DNA from: Paragonimus skrjabini miyazakii
Taxonomy: Eukaryota; Platyhelminthes; Trematoda; Plagiorchiida; Troglotrematidae
Direction of reading: 5' to 3'
Assembly: GCA_014338405.1 (NCBI GenBank)
Contig: JTDE01001078.1
Location: forward strand, 52,191 to 116,190
Length of the DNA stretch: 64,000 bases
Shown: in pieces, positions 60,560 through 64,000 of the stretch
Numbering within the stretch: the first letter of the stretch is position 1
How the letters are laid out: every line of letters starts with the position of its first letter
The notes under the pieces: model-generated
What the model was told of the DNA's origin: nothing
The model's database searches: none
The model's input: only the letters and a program-made list of their open reading frames with translations
Program-made: the position numbers and the translations under genes

Positions 60560-62780
60560 AGACATGGAATGAGTGCAGGTTTGCCACTGACCGCGATACA
60601 CTACCGTCTCGGATAGCGCTACCCACTAGCAATTTGAACGAACAAAAGGATGACAACCGGGCATTTTACTGAGCGGAGGAGACAGTAACTTCATACTTCG
60701 TGACTACATCGTTGCTTGACAACCACGCGATTTTGGCCAAGTGTTCACGATTCCAATACATAAGGTCTAGTGCGGCAAACGCCCGGCTAGCATGCATAGT
60801 AATGTGACGAAACCATCGCAGGCTATGGGAAGCGAACGTTTGATCAGGTGATCACGCAACCCAATCGTTTCGGAATACAGGCTGGTAAACGGCCGTGTTA
60901 CTAACGTTACCAATATACTTGGCGTGAGCTCAATGATGGAAACAACAAAGCAAGTCTGCTGACAATTTCGTTTCGAACAGGCCACGTTTAAGCATAAGAC
61001 AGTGAAACAGAACTCACATATACTTTACACACTCAGCCTTTTACGACAACCGGACGTCTTTTCGACGCCAGAGATGACGCAGTTTGGCAAGGCAACTCGT
61101 GCCTTCGCTACTCTCGTTGATATATCATCAGCAATATTAATACAGATTGACAAGGTGGTGCTACCCAAGTATGTGAAGATATCTACAGTCTCAAGTGGAT
61201 TGACTGCAATGAAGAACGTAGGAGTGGGAATACTCCAGTTTTGAAGAGGCACTCTGCATTTTGAATGTGCGAAGCGCATAACATACAAACCAGCCCTGTC
61301 ACTCACCTTGTTCATCATGATCTGCCTGTCTTCAGCAGATGGGCTAAGTAAGACAATATCATCCACATACCGCATATCGATCAACCTAACACCAGAAGGA
61401 AGCTCAAGACAAAACTCACTGGATACTTCAAGCGCACCTTTCAGAATGTCATTTATAACAAAACTTAACAACAAGGAGAAATCGGACACATTGACGAACG
61501 CTACTAGAAGTGGTGAACACCCGAGACAGTCAACCAAAAACCTTCACCCTCCTTGCAAAGTTAGGATACAGTGATCTCAACCGACTCATGTACTTCCTTA
61601 GCGAAGAAAACAGTTCTAGACAACGTTATGAGCAAAACGAATCGAAAGCAGCTTTTAACTCTGAAAAGACATCGGCCGTCGGCTGCCTGTAAGAAAACCG
61701 ACGCTCCAACATCCGTCGCAAGGTCAAAGTGTGATCAACGCATTCTCGATATGACCGGAATCCAGCCTGTTCATCACGTATCTAACCTTCTCTGGAATTA
61801 ATGTATTGACGTAATATAGGGCAATGAGTAACTCGGGCGCAAGAGACACTAGAATGATGGCTCTGTGACTGTCACATAGACTTCGGCCTCCTTTTTGAAA
61901 ACCTGAATTACTGTCGATAAGCACTAATCGCGAGGTACCTCTTAAGTTCCTAAGTCGCTTCTGATATCAACCTCTCTCTACCATCTTGGAAGAGAGAAGA
62001 AAAAGAAGAGACCTGGTCCAGTAGCCTTGTTACAGTTCTATGACCTAAGCTCCACGACCACCTGCACGTTCGACGGATGGCAGTTAAGTACGCAATTACT
62101 CGGATCACGTCGTTTACACGATCTGAGGCCAGTTGAACTGTGCATCAAAACGTTAAGCAGGTCTGTCAATTTGGTGCGAATGGGTGGTAATAAGTTAGCC
62201 ACTATTTTTGCATATGGTCTCACACAGACAAGACAGCCAGTAGATATATGGATCAGGAAAAACAGCTTTCCGTTATTCTCAGGAAAACGGCTCATATCGT
62301 CTCTTCCAACTGTTCAACTAAGTGGTGTTCACGGTCTTTGTGCAAGCCTTCAAGATTGCGTTTGAGTTCTCAACGGCCGTCATCACAACCAAATGGAACC
62401 GAACGGTACCTGTTCATAAGGTTAATGCAACTCTGTCGCAGTTACACAGCTCCTTCAGAGCATGCCTCATCATAGCAATTCTTACGACTGCTGAGATTTG
62501 TTCCTGATGTTCGCTAGGTTTTTTCAACTGAGGCAAACTGAACAATTTGATTATCAACGCTTTCTGGTACGCGACTTTTACACACTAAACGCTCGAATTC
62601 CAATGAATAATCTCGTACTAACGAGTGGATGATATCTAGAAAAAAAGGGCACGGACAAAGGCATAGTCCGATGGTAGGTAGTTATTCCAAAATGTCCAAC
62701 TACCCTTAACGAAGTAGTTCCACCCGTACATGATAGCTATGTGATCGAGTCGTTTCGATCAGACAGATCCACATGTGGCG
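60560..62780 (-). mobile_element. RTE-type non-LTR retrotransposon, copy D (old, degraded)
   Basis: A degraded relative of copy B, recognisable along its whole length. The best block (61,537-61,025) reads RLIDMRYVDDIVLLSPSAED, SKCRVPLQNW and NPLETVDIFTYLGSTTLS, parallel to copy B's YADDIVLFSPSAEN and NPLETVDSFTYLGSTISS. Motif C is YVDD rather than YADD. Many stops and frame breaks occur. The similarity to copy B begins at about the same point in the element (near 62,770 here, 36,615 there), inside the endonuclease end. Confidence 0.8.
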
Positions 62781-63828
62781 CAGTTTCTCTTCACGTGTTA
62801 AAATGCGGTACTCGAAGTACAAGTAGAAGTAACCCATAAGCTGAAGGTTTTGGAGCACAACAGGTTTCCGAGTTCAGATCTTTTCCTTCTTTCACATGTC
62901 AAATAGGGTGAACAGAAAATGACAACAGAGCTGGCAAAACTCCTCAGAAAGGTTTCGGAATCTGAAGATATAACATGGGAATGGTGCCCGTCAACCGTTA
63001 CCTCCACTTTCAAAAGGACGGCCGAAGTCCACATGATAACCAAATAGGAATTGGTCAAGTCCCAAGCTGACGTGGTACGGTGTCGGTATGCGAAACACAG
63101 GAAAAGACAGACATGCGAGGAGAAACTGGCTTTCAATTCGATCAAGGGGGCATGAATCACACTTTACCCAGCGACGGATCTCAGAAAATCCGTAGTCTAG
63201 TAAGCGACCAGCGAGCGATCATCCTCTTTTCTAACATCAGGCCACCTTTGATTCAGTTCCTCGTAAAGTCCGTTCACATAAGGCATCAAAGGGTAATGTG
63301 TGAACTTAGTAGGATAATTGACTACTCATTATGTAAGCAGGATGAGAGTTTATTGACAACTGGCTGAAACATTTATCGTTTCTAATGGTGTCTGCCAGTG
63401 GTATCTGGCCTCTCGCTACCTGTTTAGTTTTGTCATAGACGCCGCATCAGTATGTGCGCATGGGAGAGTTAATGAGTTAAGTGCTGAGTGTCTTCGCAGC
63501 ACTAAATTTGCTTAGACATGTAGGCCACTTTGAAAAAAGTGAACGATGGAGCTGGTTCGCAAGAAGTAGATTTCGCATTTACAAACTGAAATGCGCCGCT
63601 TTACCAGAGGCACGTTCCCACCCTCACGTTCTCTATCGTACACTACTCGCTTAAAACACCAGACCGTTTCACACATTTCGGTGTCATCATCCCATCAGAT
63701 TGTAGCATTTCTGATTATATATAGGGGAGGTTAGCAAAAATACTTTCAAAACACCGTTTCATAGAGGCAGACGTATTTGCACCCCGGATACTCTGCAGAC
63801 AAAACAGGAGTTGTTGATATGAACTTTA
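62781..63828. other. HTT upstream intron, right part
   Basis: Between RTE copy D and the edge Penelope fragment; short frames on both strands (62.8-63.4 kb) show no recognised family. Confidence 0.5.
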
Positions 63829-64000
63829 CTAACAAATGGATACCTCGACAAATTCACTGAGCCCATATTGATGGCTCCAAAGAAGGATGTTTCCCTATTC
63901 TTGCCATTCAAGGATGATCACCTGGCCAACGACTTACAGCACAAATTAAAGTCTGCTCTGGCTCGAACGTAAGCGGCTGCGCAGTTGCGCTTATTTCAAA
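63829..64000 (+). mobile_element. Penelope-like element, RT-to-nuclease linker, running off the right edge
   Basis: Plus-strand frame LTNGYLDKF, LMAPKKDVSLFLPFKDDHLA, then an in-frame TAA (63,970-63,972), then AAAQLRLFQ. The last part is homologous to AAQLRISF at the start of the 39.96-kb fragment. So this is the upstream neighbour domain of the same element type and the nuclease should follow just beyond the window. The stop shows this copy is decayed at this point. Confidence 0.7.

Noticed and set aside
1..64000. CRISPR arrays, operons, prokaryotic defence or phage modules
   Set aside because: No regularly spaced repeats or compact gene strings; everything points to a eukaryotic intron-rich locus.

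Overview
This window looks like one large intron-rich gene from a flatworm, most likely a digenean trematode. The clues are short exons with GT-AG borders, long AT-leaning introns, and the retroelement mix: RTE non-LTR elements with trinucleotide tails, CR1/Pido-like LINE remnants, and Penelope-like elements ending in a GIY-YIG nuclease. The species cannot be fixed from the sequence alone.

The whole window lies inside a huntingtin (HTT) orthologue on the minus strand. I recognise about 32 exons between 57,870 and 143, together about 7.7 kb of coding sequence (about 2,580 codons). They match human huntingtin in order, from the end of the N-HEAT region through the bridge and nearly all of the C-HEAT region. 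Codon phase carries correctly across nearly all junctions I could define, which is strong internal support. The N-terminal part (exon 1 and any polyQ) lies right of 64,000 and the last roughly 100 residues lie left of position 1. Weak spots are an apparent 1-base frameshift near 29,845, unresolved borders between about 26.3 and 23.6 kb, and a 100-N assembly gap in an intron (48,304-48,403).

The introns are filled with transposon fossils. Four RTE copies, all on the minus strand like HTT, lie at 12.2-13.4, 34.2-36.6, 53.2-57.3 and 60.6-62.8 kb. The 53-57 kb copy is nearly full length and carries a nested 366-bp solo LTR with a perfect 5-bp target-site duplication. CR1-like LINE remnants lie on the plus strand at 19.2-21.0 and 28.6-29.4 kb. 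Penelope-like fragments lie on the plus strand at 39.96-40.43 kb and at the right edge (63.83-64.0 kb). Several tRNA-derived SINE-like pieces are scattered about, clustered at 39.8-41.8 kb.

I see no second host gene, CRISPR, operon or prokaryotic system. The interest lies in the gene model (micro-exons, a probable GC-AG intron, lineage-specific inserts in the HEAT scaffold) and in the transposon archaeology.
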